A stretch of 37,588 nucleotides of DNA, taken from Alphaproteobacteria bacterium. Its GTDB lineage: Bacteria; Pseudomonadota; Alphaproteobacteria; Rhodobacterales; Rhodobacteraceae. The notes beneath the pieces are model-generated. The model was not told the DNA's origin, did no database searches, and saw nothing but the letters and a program-made list of their open reading frames with translations. The stretch's first letter is position 1. Each line of letters opens with the position of its first letter. The position numbers and the translations under genes were made by a program. This document shows positions 1 to 9,474 of the stretch, piece after piece. The DNA lies in assembly GCA_030427145.1 (NCBI GenBank), contig JAUHWT010000029.1, forward strand, positions 1-37,588, in the 5' to 3' direction.

Positions 1-242
<242 letters not shown>

Positions 243-260
243 GTTCGGCCCAGTCCGAGT

Positions 261-283
261 GCGGCCAGGGTGCCCCTGGCCGC
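261..283 (+). terminator. Perfect hairpin between tuf and rpsJ
   Basis: A perfect 10-bp GC-rich stem (261-270 with 274-283) has a 3-nt TGC loop and sits 18 bases after the tuf stop. No T run follows, so by sequence it is a pausing or processing hairpin rather than a strong intrinsic terminator. It separates tuf from the S10 operon and could also belong to the rpsJ leader. Confidence 0.5.
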
Positions 284-319
284 GTGTCCTCAACTAACCA
301 GCCCAAAAGGCGCCAAAAA

Positions 320-628
320 ATGCCAGGTCAGAATATACGCATCCGGCTCAAGGCCTTTGATTACCGGGTACTCGACGCGAGTACAGCCGAGATCGTCAAT
401 ACGGCCAAGCGCACCGGCGCGCGGGTACGTGGTCCCATTCCGCTGCCCAACAAAACTGAAAAGTACACGGTTCTTCGCGGTCCGCACGTGAACAAAAAGA
501 GCCGCGAACAGTTCGAAATCCGCACCCACAAGCGGCTTTTGGACATCGTAGATCCGACACCCCAGACGGTGGACGCGCTTATGAAGCTCGACCTCGCCGC
601 TGGTGTGGACGTTGAAATCAAGCTCTAA
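320..628 (+). CDS. rpsJ: Ribosomal protein S10
   Basis: First gene of the S10 operon; component of the 30S head and, as NusE, a partner in transcription antitermination. The 102-aa product begins [16 protein letters not shown] and contains the typical GPIPLPNK and [14 protein letters not shown] segments, which are the family signature. The ATG at 320 is preferred over an in-frame GTG at 284 because it gives the normal S10 length and has an AAAGG element about 10 bases upstream. rplC follows 12 bases later. Confidence 0.97.
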   Translation: MPGQNIRIRLKAFDYRVLDASTAEIVNTAKRTGARVRGPIPLPNKTEKYTVLRGPHVNKKSREQFEIRTHKRLLDIVDPTPQTVDALMKLDLAAGVDVEIKL

Positions 629-640
629 GGGGACATTCAC

Positions 641-1375
641 ATGCGTTCCGGAGTTTTAGCAAAGAAGCTGGGCATGACCCGGCTGTTCATGGAGGATGGC
701 CGGCAGGTTCCTGTTACCGTTCTTCAGCTTGAAAACCTGCAGGTCGTCGCACAGCGTACCGGTGAGCGTGACGGTTATTCCGCCGTTCAGCTTGGTGCAG
801 GCACGGCCAAGGCAAAACGTACGAGCAACGCCATGCGCGGCCACTTCGCGGCTGCCAAGGTTGAGCCGAAGCGTAAACTGGTCGAGTTCCGCGTGAGCCC
901 GGAAAACCTCATTGAGGTTGGTGCCGAAATCACCGCTGACCACTATGTTTCCGGCCAGTTCGTGGACATTGCGGGCACCTCAATCGGTAAAGGCTTTGCC
1001 GGTGCGATGAAACGCCACAACTTTGGCGGTCTTCGCGCGTCTCACGGTGTGTCCATCAGCCACCGTTCGCACGGCTCCACCGGTCAGTGTCAGGATCCCG
1101 GCAAGGTCTTCAAAGGCAAGAAAATGGCCGGTCACATGGGCTCCGCCCGTGTCACCACGCAGAACCTTGAGGTTGTCCGCACCGACGCCGACCGTGGCCT
1201 GATCATGATCAAGGGTTCGGTTCCTGGCTCCAAAGGTGGCTGGGTAACGATCAAGGATGCCGTGAAGAAAGCCGCTCCGGCTGATCTTCCGACGCCCGCC
1301 GCCATCCGTGCAACCGCCACCGAGGCTCAGGTTGAGGCTCCGGCTGACGCCCCCGAAGGAGGCGCTGAAGCATGA
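641..1375 (+). CDS. rplC: Ribosomal protein L3
   Basis: Early-assembling 50S protein near the peptidyl-transferase centre. The product is 244 aa, longer than the roughly 210 aa of E. coli L3. The core is recognisable from the N-terminal KKLGMTRLF and from the [41 protein letters not shown] region. The extra length is a C-terminal Ala/Pro/Glu-rich tail of about 30 residues, likely disordered, as in many alphaproteobacteria. The stop overlaps the rplD start by 4 bases (ATGA), implying coupled translation. Confidence 0.97.
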   Translation: MRSGVLAKKLGMTRLFMEDGRQVPVTVLQLENLQVVAQRTGERDGYSAVQLGAGTAKAKRTSNAMRGHFAAAKVEPKRKLVEFRVSPENLIEVGAEITADHYVSGQFVDIAGTSIGKGFAGAMKRHNFGGLRASHGVSISHRSHGSTGQCQDPGKVFKGKKMAGHMGSARVTTQNLEVVRTDADRGLIMIKGSVPGSKGGWVTIKDAVKKAAPADLPTPAAIRATATEAQVEAPADAPEGGAEA

Positions 1376-1992
1376 AAATGGATGTGATCAATCTGGACAG
1401 CTCCGCAGCAGGCTCGATTGAGCTTGATGAGGCTGTGTTCGGTCTCGAGCCGCGTGCCGACGTTTTGCACCGTGTGGTTCGCTGGCAGCTCGCCCGCCGG
1501 CAGCAGGGTACTCACAGCACCCTCGGCCGCTCGGAGGTCAGCTACTCGACCAAGAAGATCTATCGCCAGAAAGGCACCGGCGGCGCCCGCCACGGTTCCC
1601 GCCGCGCACCGATCTTCCGAAAGGGTGGCACCTACAAGGGCCCGACGCCGCGCAGCCACGCACACGACCTGACCAAGAAGTTCCGTGCTTTGGGTCTGCG
1701 TCATGCGCTGTCCGCCAAGGCAACGGCCGGTGAACTGGTCGTCATCGAGTCCGCTGAACTGGCGGAGGCAAAAACCAAGGCTCTGGCCAAATCCTTCAAG
1801 GATCTCGGCTGGAAAAAAGCTCTGGTCATCGATGGTGCCGAAGTGAACGCAAACTTCGCCCGCGCGGCCGGTAACATCGACGGTATCGATGTTCTGCCGA
1901 GCACCGGTGCCAACGTTTATGACATCCTGCGTCGCGACAAACTCGTCCTGACACGGGCTGCAGTCGAAGCGCTGGAGGCGCGTCTGAAATGA
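1372..1992 (+). CDS. rplD: Ribosomal protein L4
   Basis: 50S protein lining the exit tunnel; in E. coli it also represses the S10 operon, which cannot be inferred here from sequence. The 206-aa product carries the loop typical of L4 ([34 protein letters not shown]), which reaches into the tunnel. It overlaps rplC upstream and rplW downstream by 4 bases each. A second ATG two codons in (1378) is an alternative start. Confidence 0.97.
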   Translation: MKMDVINLDSSAAGSIELDEAVFGLEPRADVLHRVVRWQLARRQQGTHSTLGRSEVSYSTKKIYRQKGTGGARHGSRRAPIFRKGGTYKGPTPRSHAHDLTKKFRALGLRHALSAKATAGELVVIESAELAEAKTKALAKSFKDLGWKKALVIDGAEVNANFARAAGNIDGIDVLPSTGANVYDILRRDKLVLTRAAVEALEARLK

Positions 1993-2285
1993 GCGTGAAG
2001 CCCGAACTTTACGACATGATCCGCAAGCCGATCATCACCGAGAAGGCCACCATGGCCTCCGAGGCCGGTGCCGTGGTTTTTGAGGTAAGTGTTGACTCGA
2101 CGAAACCGCAGATTAAGGAAGCGGTCGAGACCCTGTTCAACGTTAAGGTCAAAGCCGTGAACACGGTTCTGACCAAGGGCAAGGTCAAGCGTTTCCGTGG
2201 AAATCTCGGCAAGCGTCGCGACGTGAAAAAAGCCTACGTAACACTCGTCGAGGGTAACACCATCGACGTTACGACCGGCCTTTGA
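1989..2285 (+). CDS. rplW: Ribosomal protein L23
   Basis: 98-aa 50S protein at the tunnel exit, docking site for trigger factor and SRP. Recognised by [13 protein letters not shown] near the N-terminus, the [18 protein letters not shown] segment and the normal family length. Its ATG overlaps the rplD stop by 4 bases. A 9-bp hairpin lies in the gap before rplB. Confidence 0.96.
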   Translation: MSVKPELYDMIRKPIITEKATMASEAGAVVFEVSVDSTKPQIKEAVETLFNVKVKAVNTVLTKGKVKRFRGNLGKRRDVKKAYVTLVEGNTIDVTTGL

Positions 2286-2292
2286 TTGAATA

Positions 2293-2315
2293 CCGCCCTG
2301 GTTCTGCCGGGGCGG
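2293..2315 (+). other. Hairpin in the rplW-rplB gap
   Basis: A 9-bp stem (2293-2301 with 2307-2315, one G-U pair) has a 5-nt TTCTG loop. It is followed by GAAACTGTT rather than a T tract, so it is not a convincing terminator. It may be an RNA processing or stability element in the 62-base spacer. Confidence 0.4.
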
Positions 2316-2347
2316 AAACTGTTAATGCTAACGGAAGACAGTAAGAC

Positions 2348-3187
2348 ATGGCGTTAAAGACATACAAACCGACGACGCCGGGCCAGCGTGGGCTGGTTCT
2401 GATCGACCGTTCCGAGCTTTGGAAAGGCCGTCCGGTCAAATCCCTTACCCAGGGACTGACCGGCAAGGGTGGCCGGAACAACACGGGACGGATCACCATG
2501 CGCAGGCGTGGTGGCGGTGTTAAGAAACTCTACCGTATCGTGGACTTCAAACGTACGAAGTTCGACGTATCCGGCAAGGTTATCCGGATTGAATACGATC
2601 CGAACCGGACCGCGTTCTTGGCCCTTATCGGCTATGCCGACGGCGAGCAGGCCTACATCCTTGCTCCGCAGCGTCTGGCTGTTGGTGACACGGTCGTCGC
2701 CTCCGCCAAGGCTGACATCAAACCCGGAAACGCGATGCCGTTTTCCGCAATGCCCATCGGTACCATTGTCCACAATGTGGAAATGAAACCGGGCAAGGGC
2801 GGTCAGATCGCACGCGCTGCCGGCACCTATGCCCAGTTCGTTGGTCGTGACGGTGGCTACGCGCAGATCCGTCTCTCCTCCGGTGAGCTTCGTATCGTTC
2901 GTCAGGAATGCATGGCGACTGTCGGTGCGGTATCCAACCCCGACAACTCGAACCAGAACTTCGGTAAGGCCGGCCGTATGCGCCACAAGGGCCTGCGTCC
3001 GAAAGTTCGCGGTGTCGTCATGAACCCGATCGATCACCCCCATGGTGGTGGTGAGGGTCGTACCTCCGGTGGACGCCACCCGGTTACCCCCTGGGGCAAA
3101 CCGACCAAGGGTGCGCGCACACGCACGAACAAGACGACGGACAAGTACATTCTTCGTTCGCGTCATCAGAAGAAGAACAAGCGGTAA
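2348..3187 (+). CDS. rplB: Ribosomal protein L2
   Basis: 279-aa 50S protein required for subunit joining and peptidyl-transferase activity. It begins [15 protein letters not shown] and carries the C-terminal [13 protein letters not shown] motif, containing the conserved His near the catalytic centre, then [14 protein letters not shown]. Full family length. rpsS follows after 12 bases with an AAGGAG ribosome site. Confidence 0.98.
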   Translation: MALKTYKPTTPGQRGLVLIDRSELWKGRPVKSLTQGLTGKGGRNNTGRITMRRRGGGVKKLYRIVDFKRTKFDVSGKVIRIEYDPNRTAFLALIGYADGEQAYILAPQRLAVGDTVVASAKADIKPGNAMPFSAMPIGTIVHNVEMKPGKGGQIARAAGTYAQFVGRDGGYAQIRLSSGELRIVRQECMATVGAVSNPDNSNQNFGKAGRMRHKGLRPKVRGVVMNPIDHPHGGGEGRTSGGRHPVTPWGKPTKGARTRTNKTTDKYILRSRHQKKNKR

Positions 3188-3199
3188 GGAGCCCGGTTA

Positions 3200-3478
3200 A
3201 TGGCACGTTCTGTCTGGAAAGGCCCCTTCGTAGATTCCTACGTTTTGAAAAAAGCGGAGAAGGTACGGGATTCGGGCCGCAATGAGGTCATCAAAATCTG
3301 GTCGCGTCGTTCGACCATTCTGCCCCAGTTCGTGGGCCTGACCTTTGGTGTTTACAACGGCAAAAAGCATATCCCGGTCAACGTGACCGAGGACATGATT
3401 GGCCAGAAATTCGGTGAGTACAGCCCGACCCGTACCTATTACGGTCATGCTGCTGACAAAAAAGCGAAGCGGAAATAA
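3200..3478 (+). CDS. rpsS: Ribosomal protein S19
   Basis: 92-aa protein of the 30S head that contacts S13 and the A-site finger region. The start [42 protein letters not shown] and [13 protein letters not shown] are the family signature. It lies in the usual place between rplB and rplV, with 3 bases to rplV. Confidence 0.98.
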   Translation: MARSVWKGPFVDSYVLKKAEKVRDSGRNEVIKIWSRRSTILPQFVGLTFGVYNGKKHIPVNVTEDMIGQKFGEYSPTRTYYGHAADKKAKRK

Positions 3479-3481
3479 ATT

Positions 3482-3865
3482 ATGGGTAAGGACAAGAACC
3501 CGCGCCGCGTCGCGGATAACGAGGCAATGGCCGTCAGCCGCATGCTGCGCACCAGCCCCCAGAAACTCAATCTTGTTGCAGCGATGATCCGCAACAAGCC
3601 GGTTGAAAAGGCACTGTCGGATCTGACCTTCTCCAAGAAGCGGATCGCTGACGACGTCAAGAAAACCCTGCAGTCCGCCATCGCGAATGCGGAAAACAAC
3701 CACGGTCTCGACGTTGACGAACTGGTTGTGGCTGAAGCCTGGGTTGGCAAAAACCTGGTGATGAAACGTGGCCGTCCGCGGGCACGTGGCCGGTTCGGCA
3801 AAATTCTGAAGCCGTTCAGCCAGGTTACAATCAAGGTGCGCCAGGTCGAAGAGGAGCAGGCATAA
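3482..3865 (+). CDS. rplV: Ribosomal protein L22
   Basis: 127-aa 50S protein whose hairpin lines the exit tunnel; a known macrolide-resistance locus. Recognised by [23 protein letters not shown] and the C-terminal [15 protein letters not shown] loop. The TAA stop shares its last base with the ATG of rpsC, indicating coupled translation. Confidence 0.97.
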   Translation: MGKDKNPRRVADNEAMAVSRMLRTSPQKLNLVAAMIRNKPVEKALSDLTFSKKRIADDVKKTLQSAIANAENNHGLDVDELVVAEAWVGKNLVMKRGRPRARGRFGKILKPFSQVTIKVRQVEEEQA

Positions 3866-4566
3866 TGGGACAGAAGATTAACCCCATCGGGTTGCGCCTT
3901 CAGGTAAACCGTACCTGGGACAGCCGCTGGTATGCTGACGGTTCCGAATACGGCGATCTGCTGCACGAAGACCTCGCAATCCGTGAGTATGTGAAGAAAC
4001 ACGCTTCGCAGGCTGGTGTCAGCCGCGTGATCATCGAACGTCCGCACAAAAAGTGCCGCGTGACGATCCACGCTGCCCGCCCCGGTGTTATCATCGGTAA
4101 AAAGGGCGCTGACATTGAGGTTCTGCGCAAGAAGCTTTCGAAGCTTACCGATTCGGAACTGCACCTGAACATCGTTGAGGTTCGTAAGCCGGAACTGGAT
4201 GCCGCACTGGTTGGTGAGAATATCGCCCAGCAGCTCGAGCGTCGCGTAAGCTTCCGTCGCGCCATGAAGCGCGCGGTGCAGAACGCAATGCGCATGGGCG
4301 CACTTGGCATCCGTGTTAATGTTGCCGGTCGTCTGGGCGGTGCCGAGATTGCACGTACCGAATGGTATCGTGAGGGTCGCGTTCCGCTTCATACGCTGCG
4401 TGCCGATATCGATTATGCGCATGTTGAGGCAAAAACTGCCTACGGTATCATCGGAATCAAGACCTGGATCTTCAAGGGTGAGATCATGGAACATGATCCA
4501 CAGGCCCGCGACCGGCGCCAGGCCGAACTGCAGGAAGGTGGAGGTCGCCCGCAGCGTTCGCGCTAA
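3865..4566 (+). CDS. rpsC: Ribosomal protein S3
   Basis: 233-aa 30S protein at the mRNA entry channel, part of the ribosomal helicase. It begins [13 protein letters not shown] and contains the KH-domain motif [12 protein letters not shown] at about residues 72-83. The C-terminal domain includes [20 protein letters not shown]. The final 20 residues are charged and poorly conserved, which is usual. Starts on the last base of the rplV stop. Confidence 0.98.
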   Translation: MGQKINPIGLRLQVNRTWDSRWYADGSEYGDLLHEDLAIREYVKKHASQAGVSRVIIERPHKKCRVTIHAARPGVIIGKKGADIEVLRKKLSKLTDSELHLNIVEVRKPELDAALVGENIAQQLERRVSFRRAMKRAVQNAMRMGALGIRVNVAGRLGGAEIARTEWYREGRVPLHTLRADIDYAHVEAKTAYGIIGIKTWIFKGEIMEHDPQARDRRQAELQEGGGRPQRSR

Positions 4567-4592
4567 GGGTCTGATCTCTCAGGAGAAAAAAG

Positions 4593-5006
4593 ATGCTTCA
4601 ACCAAAGCGTACAAAATTCCGCAAGCAGCATAAAGGCCGTATCCACGGTCAGGCCAAAGGCGGATCCGACCTGAACTTCGGTAGCTACGCGCTTAAGGCA
4701 ACCGAGCCGCAGCGTATCACCGCCCGTCAGATCGAGGCCGCGCGCCGTGCCATGACCCGTCACATGAAACGTCAGGGTCGTGTCTGGATCCGTGTTTTCC
4801 CGGACGTTCCGGTTTCGAAAAAACCGACCGAAGTTCGTATGGGTAAAGGTAAGGGTTCCGTCGAATTCTGGGCTGCAAAAGTAAAACCCGGTCGCATCAT
4901 GTTTGAGATTGACGGGGTGGACGAGGATGTGGCAAAGGAAGCGCTCCGGCTGGCGGCCATGAAGCTGCCGGTTAAGTGCCGCTTTGTCGCACGCGAGGAC
5001 TGGTAG
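4593..5006 (+). CDS. rplP: Ribosomal protein L16
   Basis: 137-aa 50S protein near the A-site tRNA elbow. The start [16 protein letters not shown] and the internal [21 protein letters not shown] and [10 protein letters not shown] motifs identify it. The arginine of the GRVWIRVFP segment is the position hydroxylated by YcfD in E. coli; modification here is unknown. A terminator-like hairpin, unusual inside this operon, follows the stop. Confidence 0.97.
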   Translation: MLQPKRTKFRKQHKGRIHGQAKGGSDLNFGSYALKATEPQRITARQIEAARRAMTRHMKRQGRVWIRVFPDVPVSKKPTEVRMGKGKGSVEFWAAKVKPGRIMFEIDGVDEDVAKEALRLAAMKLPVKCRFVAREDW

Positions 5007-5012
5007 GAAACT

Positions 5013-5046
5013 GCCCCGAAGTTGTTCGGGGCCGTTTTCTGTTTTG
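5013..5046 (+). terminator. Hairpin with T-rich tail between rplP and rpmC
   Basis: An 8-bp stem (5013-5020 with 5025-5032) with a GTTG loop is followed by CGTTTTCTGTTTTG. It starts 6 bases after the rplP stop in a 93-base gap where most bacteria have almost none. The interrupted T tract suggests partial rather than complete termination, giving rplP and upstream genes a different dose from rpmC onward. Confidence 0.55.
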
Positions 5047-5099
5047 ATTTGGAATAGCGCCGGGGCGTGCCTCGGTAGCTTCTGATAGAGGAATGGGGC

Positions 5100-5306
5100 A
5101 TGAAAGCCGCTGATCTTCGGGACAAGACTCCCGACCAGTTGCGTGACGAACTCGCACAGCTGAAAAAAGAATCTTTTAACCTGCGTTTTCAGCAGGCCGC
5201 CGGCCAGTTCGAGAATACCGCTCGTATGAAGGCCGTGCGCCGCGATGCCGCACGTGTGAAAACTGTTCTGAACGAAAAGGCCGCCGCTGCGGCAGGAGAG
5301 GCCTGA
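5100..5306 (+). CDS. rpmC: Ribosomal protein L29
   Basis: 68-aa helical 50S protein at the tunnel exit next to L23. Recognised by [31 protein letters not shown] at the N-terminus and by position before rpsQ. Its C-terminus is Ala-rich. Only 1 base separates it from rpsQ, whose SD (GGAGAG) lies in the rpmC end. Confidence 0.96.
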   Translation: MKAADLRDKTPDQLRDELAQLKKESFNLRFQQAAGQFENTARMKAVRRDAARVKTVLNEKAAAAAGEA

Positions 5307-5307
5307 T

Positions 5308-5550
5308 ATGCCTAAGCGAATTCTTTCCGGTGTTGTGACCGGCGACCAGAATGCCCAGACCGTAACGGTTTCGGTTGAGCGTCGTTTCACACACCCGGTT
5401 ATGAAGAAGACCGTGCGCCGGTCCAAGAAGTACCGTGCGCACGATGCGGAGAACCAGTTCAAGGTTGGTGATACCGTACGTATTCGGGAATGCGCGCCAT
5501 ACTCGAAAAACAAGCGTTGGGAAGTTCTGGTTGACGGCGCGGACGCGTAA
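5308..5550 (+). CDS. rpsQ: Ribosomal protein S17
   Basis: 80-aa OB-fold protein binding 16S rRNA early in 30S assembly. [21 protein letters not shown], the [27 protein letters not shown] core and the closing [20 protein letters not shown] motif are typical. A 6-bp GC-rich hairpin (5573-5578 with 5584-5589) lies in the 56-base spacer before rplN. Confidence 0.97.
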   Translation: MPKRILSGVVTGDQNAQTVTVSVERRFTHPVMKKTVRRSKKYRAHDAENQFKVGDTVRIRECAPYSKNKRWEVLVDGADA

Positions 5551-5606
5551 GTCAGCCTGATTAGTCGAAACCGCGGACCCCGTGTCCGCAGGTCGGGAGA
5601 AAACAT

Positions 5607-5975
5607 ATGATCCAGATGCAGACCAATCTGGATGTTGCTGACAACTCCGGCGCCCGCCGGGTTCAGTGCATCAAGGTTCTGGGCGGCTCCAAGCGAAAAT
5701 ATGCTTCCGTTGGCGACATCATTGTGGTGTCGGTTAAGGAAGCCATTCCGCGTGGCCGCGTAAAAAAAGGCGACGTGCGCAAGGCCGTTGTTGTTCGCAC
5801 CTCCAAGGAAGTGCGTCGTGAGGATGGCACAGCCATTCGTTTTGACCGCAATGCCGCCGTCATTCTGAACAACGCCAGTGAGCCGCTCGGCACACGTATC
5901 TTTGGCCCGGTTGTTCGTGAACTGCGCGCAAAGAACTTCATGAAGATCATCTCGCTCGCTCCGGAGGTGCTGTAA
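5607..5975 (+). CDS. rplN: Ribosomal protein L14
   Basis: 122-aa 50S protein forming an intersubunit bridge and the RsfS silencing-factor site. [28 protein letters not shown] and the ending [19 protein letters not shown] are characteristic. The spacer carries a GGGAGAA ribosome site. Its TAA stop shares one base with the rplX ATG. Confidence 0.98.
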   Translation: MIQMQTNLDVADNSGARRVQCIKVLGGSKRKYASVGDIIVVSVKEAIPRGRVKKGDVRKAVVVRTSKEVRREDGTAIRFDRNAAVILNNASEPLGTRIFGPVVRELRAKNFMKIISLAPEVL

Positions 5976-6289
5976 TGGCTGCCAAACTCCGCAAGGGTGA
6001 CAATGTGATTGTCCTGTCCGGAAAGGACAAGGGCAAGAAGGGTGAAATTACCCGCGTTATGCCCGCAGACAACAAGGCTGTTGTTTCCGGCATCAACGTG
6101 AGCGTTCGCCACACCAAACAGACCCAGAATACCCAGGGCGGGCGTATCTCCAAGGAGATGCCGATTAACCTGTCCAATTTGGCTCTGGTCGATCCGAAAA
6201 CCGGTGAGGCAACCCGTGTAGGCTTCCGCATGGAAGGCGACAAAAAGGTTCGTTTTGCCAAGAAATCGGGGGAAGTGATCAATGGCTGA
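5975..6289 (+). CDS. rplX: Ribosomal protein L24
   Basis: 104-aa assembly-initiator protein of the 50S subunit. The KOW-type N-terminus ([22 protein letters not shown]) and the conserved [21 protein letters not shown] segment identify it. Its end overlaps the rplE start by 8 bases, implying coupled translation. Confidence 0.97.
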   Translation: MAAKLRKGDNVIVLSGKDKGKKGEITRVMPADNKAVVSGINVSVRHTKQTQNTQGGRISKEMPINLSNLALVDPKTGEATRVGFRMEGDKKVRFAKKSGEVING

Positions 6290-6833
6290 CTATAAACCCC
6301 GTCTTCAGGTCGTTTATCAGGACACCATCCGCGGTGCGATGAAGAACGAATTTGAATACAAAAACGACATGCAGATCCCGAAGCTCGACAAGATCGTGCT
6401 GAACATGGGTGTTGGTGAAGCCGTTGCGGACTCCAAGAAAATCCGCGCTGCCGAAGCCGATCTCGCCCTGATCGCAGGTCAGAAACCGGTCATCACCAAA
6501 GCCAAGAAATCCATCGCGGGTTTCAAGGTTCGCGAAGACATGCCGCTCGGCGTCAAGGTCACCCTTCGTGGTGCTCAGATGTATGAGTTCCTCGATCGTC
6601 TGATCACCGTTGCAATGCCGCGCATCCGTGACTTCCGTGGCGTGAGCGACAAAAGCTTCGACGGCAACGGCAACTATGCCATGGGCCTGAAAGAGCACAT
6701 CGTGTTCCCCGAGATTAACTTCGACAAGATCGATCAGGTCTGGGGAATGGACATCGTCATCTGCACAACAGCACGCAGCGACGCTGAGGCGCGCGCACTG
6801 CTCAAGCAGTTCAACATGCCGTTTGCGGCCTGA
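6282..6833 (+). CDS. rplE: Ribosomal protein L5
   Basis: 183-aa 50S protein of the central protuberance, binding 5S rRNA and contacting P-site tRNA. Typical segments are [37 protein letters not shown] and [20 protein letters not shown]. It begins inside the end of rplX. Confidence 0.98.
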   Translation: MADYKPRLQVVYQDTIRGAMKNEFEYKNDMQIPKLDKIVLNMGVGEAVADSKKIRAAEADLALIAGQKPVITKAKKSIAGFKVREDMPLGVKVTLRGAQMYEFLDRLITVAMPRIRDFRGVSDKSFDGNGNYAMGLKEHIVFPEINFDKIDQVWGMDIVICTTARSDAEARALLKQFNMPFAA

Positions 6834-6849
6834 GGCGCAGGAGAGAATT

Positions 6850-7155
6850 ATGGCAAAAGTCAGTATGGTCCAGCGCGAAAAGAAACGTCAGGCCCTCGTA
6901 GAAAAATATGCGGCAAAACGCGCCGAACTGAAGGAAATCGCGAAAAACGAAGACCTTCCGATGGAAGAGCGTTTCAAGGCACGCCTTAAACTCGCGAAAC
7001 TTCCGCGCAACTCGTCGCCCACGCGTCTTCACAACCGGTGCCAGGTTTCGGGTCGTCCGAAAGCCTACTACCGGAAGTTCAAGATGTCCCGTATCGCGCT
7101 GCGGGATCTGGCCTCCAACGGTCAGGTTCCCGGCATGGTCAAATCCAGCTGGTAA
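6850..7155 (+). CDS. rpsN: Ribosomal protein S14 (zinc-free type)
   Basis: 101-aa 30S head protein. The ATG at 6850 follows a GGAGAG ribosome site and gives [14 protein letters not shown], the normal start. The C-terminal part ([31 protein letters not shown]) holds a single Cys, so this is the longer form without the zinc-binding CxxC pairs. Confidence 0.97.
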   Translation: MAKVSMVQREKKRQALVEKYAAKRAELKEIAKNEDLPMEERFKARLKLAKLPRNSSPTRLHNRCQVSGRPKAYYRKFKMSRIALRDLASNGQVPGMVKSSW

Positions 7156-7167
7156 GGGGAGCACGAT

Positions 7168-7566
7168 ATGTCTGTAAATGATCCTATCGGCGATATGCTG
7201 ACCCGTATCCGCAATGCTTCCATGCGCGGTAAATCGTCGGTCGTGACACCCGCCTCCAAGGTCCGTCGCTGGGTCCTGGATGTGCTTCAGTCGGAAGGTT
7301 ATATCCGCGGATATAATGACACGACGAACGAGCGTGGGCTGCCCGAGATCGAAATCGAACTCAAGTATTTCGACGGTCTCCCGGTCATCCGCGAACTCCG
7401 TCGTGTGTCCACCCCTGGTCGCCGTGTCTACACCGGCGTAAAGGAATTGCCGCAGGTCCGTCAGGGCCTCGGTGTCGCGATCGTTTCCACGCCCCGTGGC
7501 GTCATGTCCGATGCACAGGCCCGCTCCGCGAATGTCGGTGGCGAAGTTCTGTGCACCGTATTCTAA
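7168..7566 (+). CDS. rpsH: Ribosomal protein S8
   Basis: 132-aa primary 16S rRNA-binding protein; the repressor of the spc operon in E. coli. [35 protein letters not shown] and the terminal [15 protein letters not shown] are family hallmarks. Ten bases containing AAGGAGAGG separate it from rplF. Confidence 0.98.
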   Translation: MSVNDPIGDMLTRIRNASMRGKSSVVTPASKVRRWVLDVLQSEGYIRGYNDTTNERGLPEIEIELKYFDGLPVIRELRRVSTPGRRVYTGVKELPQVRQGLGVAIVSTPRGVMSDAQARSANVGGEVLCTVF

Positions 7567-7576
7567 GGAGAGGTTG

Positions 7577-8110
7577 ATGTCTCGTATTGGTAAAAAACCG
7601 GTCGAGCTGCCGAGTGGCGTAACAGCTTCCGTCTCCGGGCAGACGATCGAAATCAAGGGCCCCAAGGGCGTCCGGAGCTTCACTGCGACGGACGACGTGA
7701 CCCTGGCGGTTGAGGACAATGCCGTGTCGGTGACGCCGCGTGGCAAGTCCAAACGCGCCCGTCAGCAGTGGGGTATGTCCCGTACACAGGTGGCGAACCT
7801 CGTCACCGGCGTTACGGACGGCTTCAAAAAGGAACTGGAGATCCAGGGTGTTGGTTACCGTGCCGCTGTTCAGGGCAAAACCCTGAAGCTGGCTCTGGGC
7901 TACAGCCACGACGTGGATTTCGACATTCCTGATGCCGTGACGATCAAGACAGCGAAGCCGACGGAAATTCTGATCGAGGGTATCGATCAGCAGGTCGTCG
8001 GTCAGGTAGCAGCAAACATTCGCGCCTGGCGGAAACCCGAGCCCTACAAAGGCAAAGGTATCCGTTACAAGGACGAGTTTATCTTCCGCAAGGAAGGTAA
8101 GAAGAAGTAG
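7577..8110 (+). CDS. rplF: Ribosomal protein L6
   Basis: 177-aa 50S protein near the GTPase-associated centre. The start at 7577 ([15 protein letters not shown]) has AAGGAGAGG upstream. The C-terminal motif [22 protein letters not shown] is diagnostic. The open frame extends further upstream inside rpsH, but that part lacks family similarity. Confidence 0.98.
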   Translation: MSRIGKKPVELPSGVTASVSGQTIEIKGPKGVRSFTATDDVTLAVEDNAVSVTPRGKSKRARQQWGMSRTQVANLVTGVTDGFKKELEIQGVGYRAAVQGKTLKLALGYSHDVDFDIPDAVTIKTAKPTEILIEGIDQQVVGQVAANIRAWRKPEPYKGKGIRYKDEFIFRKEGKKK

Positions 8111-8121
8111 GAGCGCATACG

Positions 8122-8481
8122 ATGTCGAACAGCAAAAGACAGTTGTTCCAGAAGCGCCGTATGCGCGTTCGGAACAAACTTCGGAAACTGGCCGGGGGAC
8201 GTCCCCGTCTGAGTGTCCATCGTTCGTCCAAAAACATTTCGGTCCAACTGATCGACGATGTTCAGGGCCGGACCCTCGCCTCCGCCTCCACACTGGAAGC
8301 GGCTCTGGGTCTGAAAGGCAAAAACAACGTGGAAGCCGCAGCGAAGGTTGGCTCCGAGATTGCTGCCCGCGCGAAAGCGGCCGGTGTCGAGGAAGTATAC
8401 TTCGACCGTGGTGGTTTCCTGTTCCACGGCAAGGTCAAGGCCTTGGCAGACGCTGCCCGTGAGGGCGGCCTGAAGTTCTAG
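8122..8481 (+). CDS. rplR: Ribosomal protein L18
   Basis: 119-aa 5S rRNA-binding protein of the central protuberance. [34 protein letters not shown] and the final [26 protein letters not shown] identify it. It sits between rplF and rpsE with short SD-bearing gaps. Confidence 0.97.
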   Translation: MSNSKRQLFQKRRMRVRNKLRKLAGGRPRLSVHRSSKNISVQLIDDVQGRTLASASTLEAALGLKGKNNVEAAAKVGSEIAARAKAAGVEEVYFDRGGFLFHGKVKALADAAREGGLKF

Positions 8482-8492
8482 GAGAGTCCGGA

Positions 8493-9062
8493 ATGGCAAG
8501 AGAAGACAACCGCCGGAATCGCCGCGATCGCGACGAGAACCCGGAATTTCAGGATCGCCTGGTCGCGATCAACCGCGTATCCAAAACCGTGAAGGGTGGT
8601 AAACGCTTCGGCTTTGCGGCTCTTGTGGTTGTGGGTGATCAGAAAGGTCGCGTGGGCTTCGGTAAGGGCAAGGCCCGTGAGGTCCCGGAAGCGATCCGCA
8701 AGGCAACCGAGCAGGCAAAACGCCAGCTGATCCGTGTGCCTCTGCGTGAGGGCCGTACCCTGCATCACGACATTGCCGGCCGTCATGGTGCGGGCAAGGT
8801 TGTTCTGCGTACGGCGCCCGCCGGTACCGGTATCATTGCCGGTGGTCCGATGCGTGCGGTGTTCGAGATGCTTGGTGTACAGGATGTTGTTGCCAAATCG
8901 ATCGGCAGCCAGAACCCTTACAACATGATCCGCGCAACGATTAACGGTCTGCAGAATGAGCTGAGCCCCCGTATGGTGGCACAGCGCCGCAACAAGAAGG
9001 TTGCTGACATTCTGCCGCGCACCGATGCTGATGCGTCTGCTGAACAGCCGGCTGAAGCCTGA
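8493..9062 (+). CDS. rpsE: Ribosomal protein S5
   Basis: 189-aa 30S protein important for decoding accuracy and the mRNA entry site. After a charged N-terminus it has [36 protein letters not shown] and [19 protein letters not shown]. The C-terminal 20 residues are an acidic Ala/Glu tail, slightly longer than E. coli S5 (167 aa). Confidence 0.97.
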   Translation: MAREDNRRNRRDRDENPEFQDRLVAINRVSKTVKGGKRFGFAALVVVGDQKGRVGFGKGKAREVPEAIRKATEQAKRQLIRVPLREGRTLHHDIAGRHGAGKVVLRTAPAGTGIIAGGPMRAVFEMLGVQDVVAKSIGSQNPYNMIRATINGLQNELSPRMVAQRRNKKVADILPRTDADASAEQPAEA

Positions 9063-9075
9063 GGAGAACTGACCA

Positions 9076-9264
9076 ATGGCAAAGACGATTGTTGTTAAGC
9101 AGATTGGTTCGCCGATCCGACGTCCGAAAGAGCAGAGGGCAACCCTGGTTGGCCTCGGCCTGAACAAAATGCACAAGACCCGGGAACTGCCCGACACGCC
9201 GTCCACGCGCGGTATGGTCGAAAAGATTCCTCATCTTGTTGAGATCGTTGAGGAGCGTGGCTGA
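9076..9264 (+). CDS. rpmD: Ribosomal protein L30
   Basis: 62-aa 50S protein. [40 protein letters not shown] is the canonical core. It is the last gene before a strong terminator, whereas in most bacteria rplO would follow directly. Confidence 0.96.
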   Translation: MAKTIVVKQIGSPIRRPKEQRATLVGLGLNKMHKTRELPDTPSTRGMVEKIPHLVEIVEERG

Positions 9265-9294
9265 GCCGCGTCTGTCTTAACGACTGGTTAAAAG

Positions 9295-9328
9295 AGCCCC
9301 GTCTGGTCATCCAGGTGGGGCTTTTTTT
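9295..9328 (+). terminator. Intrinsic terminator after rpmD
   Basis: A 12-bp stem with two G-U pairs (9295-9306 with 9311-9322) has a TCAT loop and ends in a seven-T run at 9322-9328. This is a classic rho-independent terminator placed 30 bases after rpmD, inside the usually continuous spc operon. Confidence 0.85.
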
Positions 9329-9452
9329 ATTTGGTCCGGGTAGTTGCTCATGCGGCAATCCGAAGTGTGGTTTCTGGTTTCGATTGGTGTGCTATGTTCA
9401 AGAAGTATTGGCGCCGTTCAGTACTGCGCGATGGTTTTCTGAGCGGCTCGTA

Positions 9453-9474
9453 ATGCCAGGGGGGGGGTGACATG
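9453..9474 (+). promoter_or_regulatory. Nine-G tract with overlapping five-codon upstream frame
   Basis: A run of nine G (9459-9467) forms the ribosome-binding region 5-13 bases before the ATG at 9472. An ATG at 9453 opens a tiny frame, ATG CCA GGG GGG GGG TGA, that stops just before the main start. Removing one G would put that ATG in frame with the main gene. Such tracts can slip in replication; whether this one varies is unknown. Confidence 0.45.
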
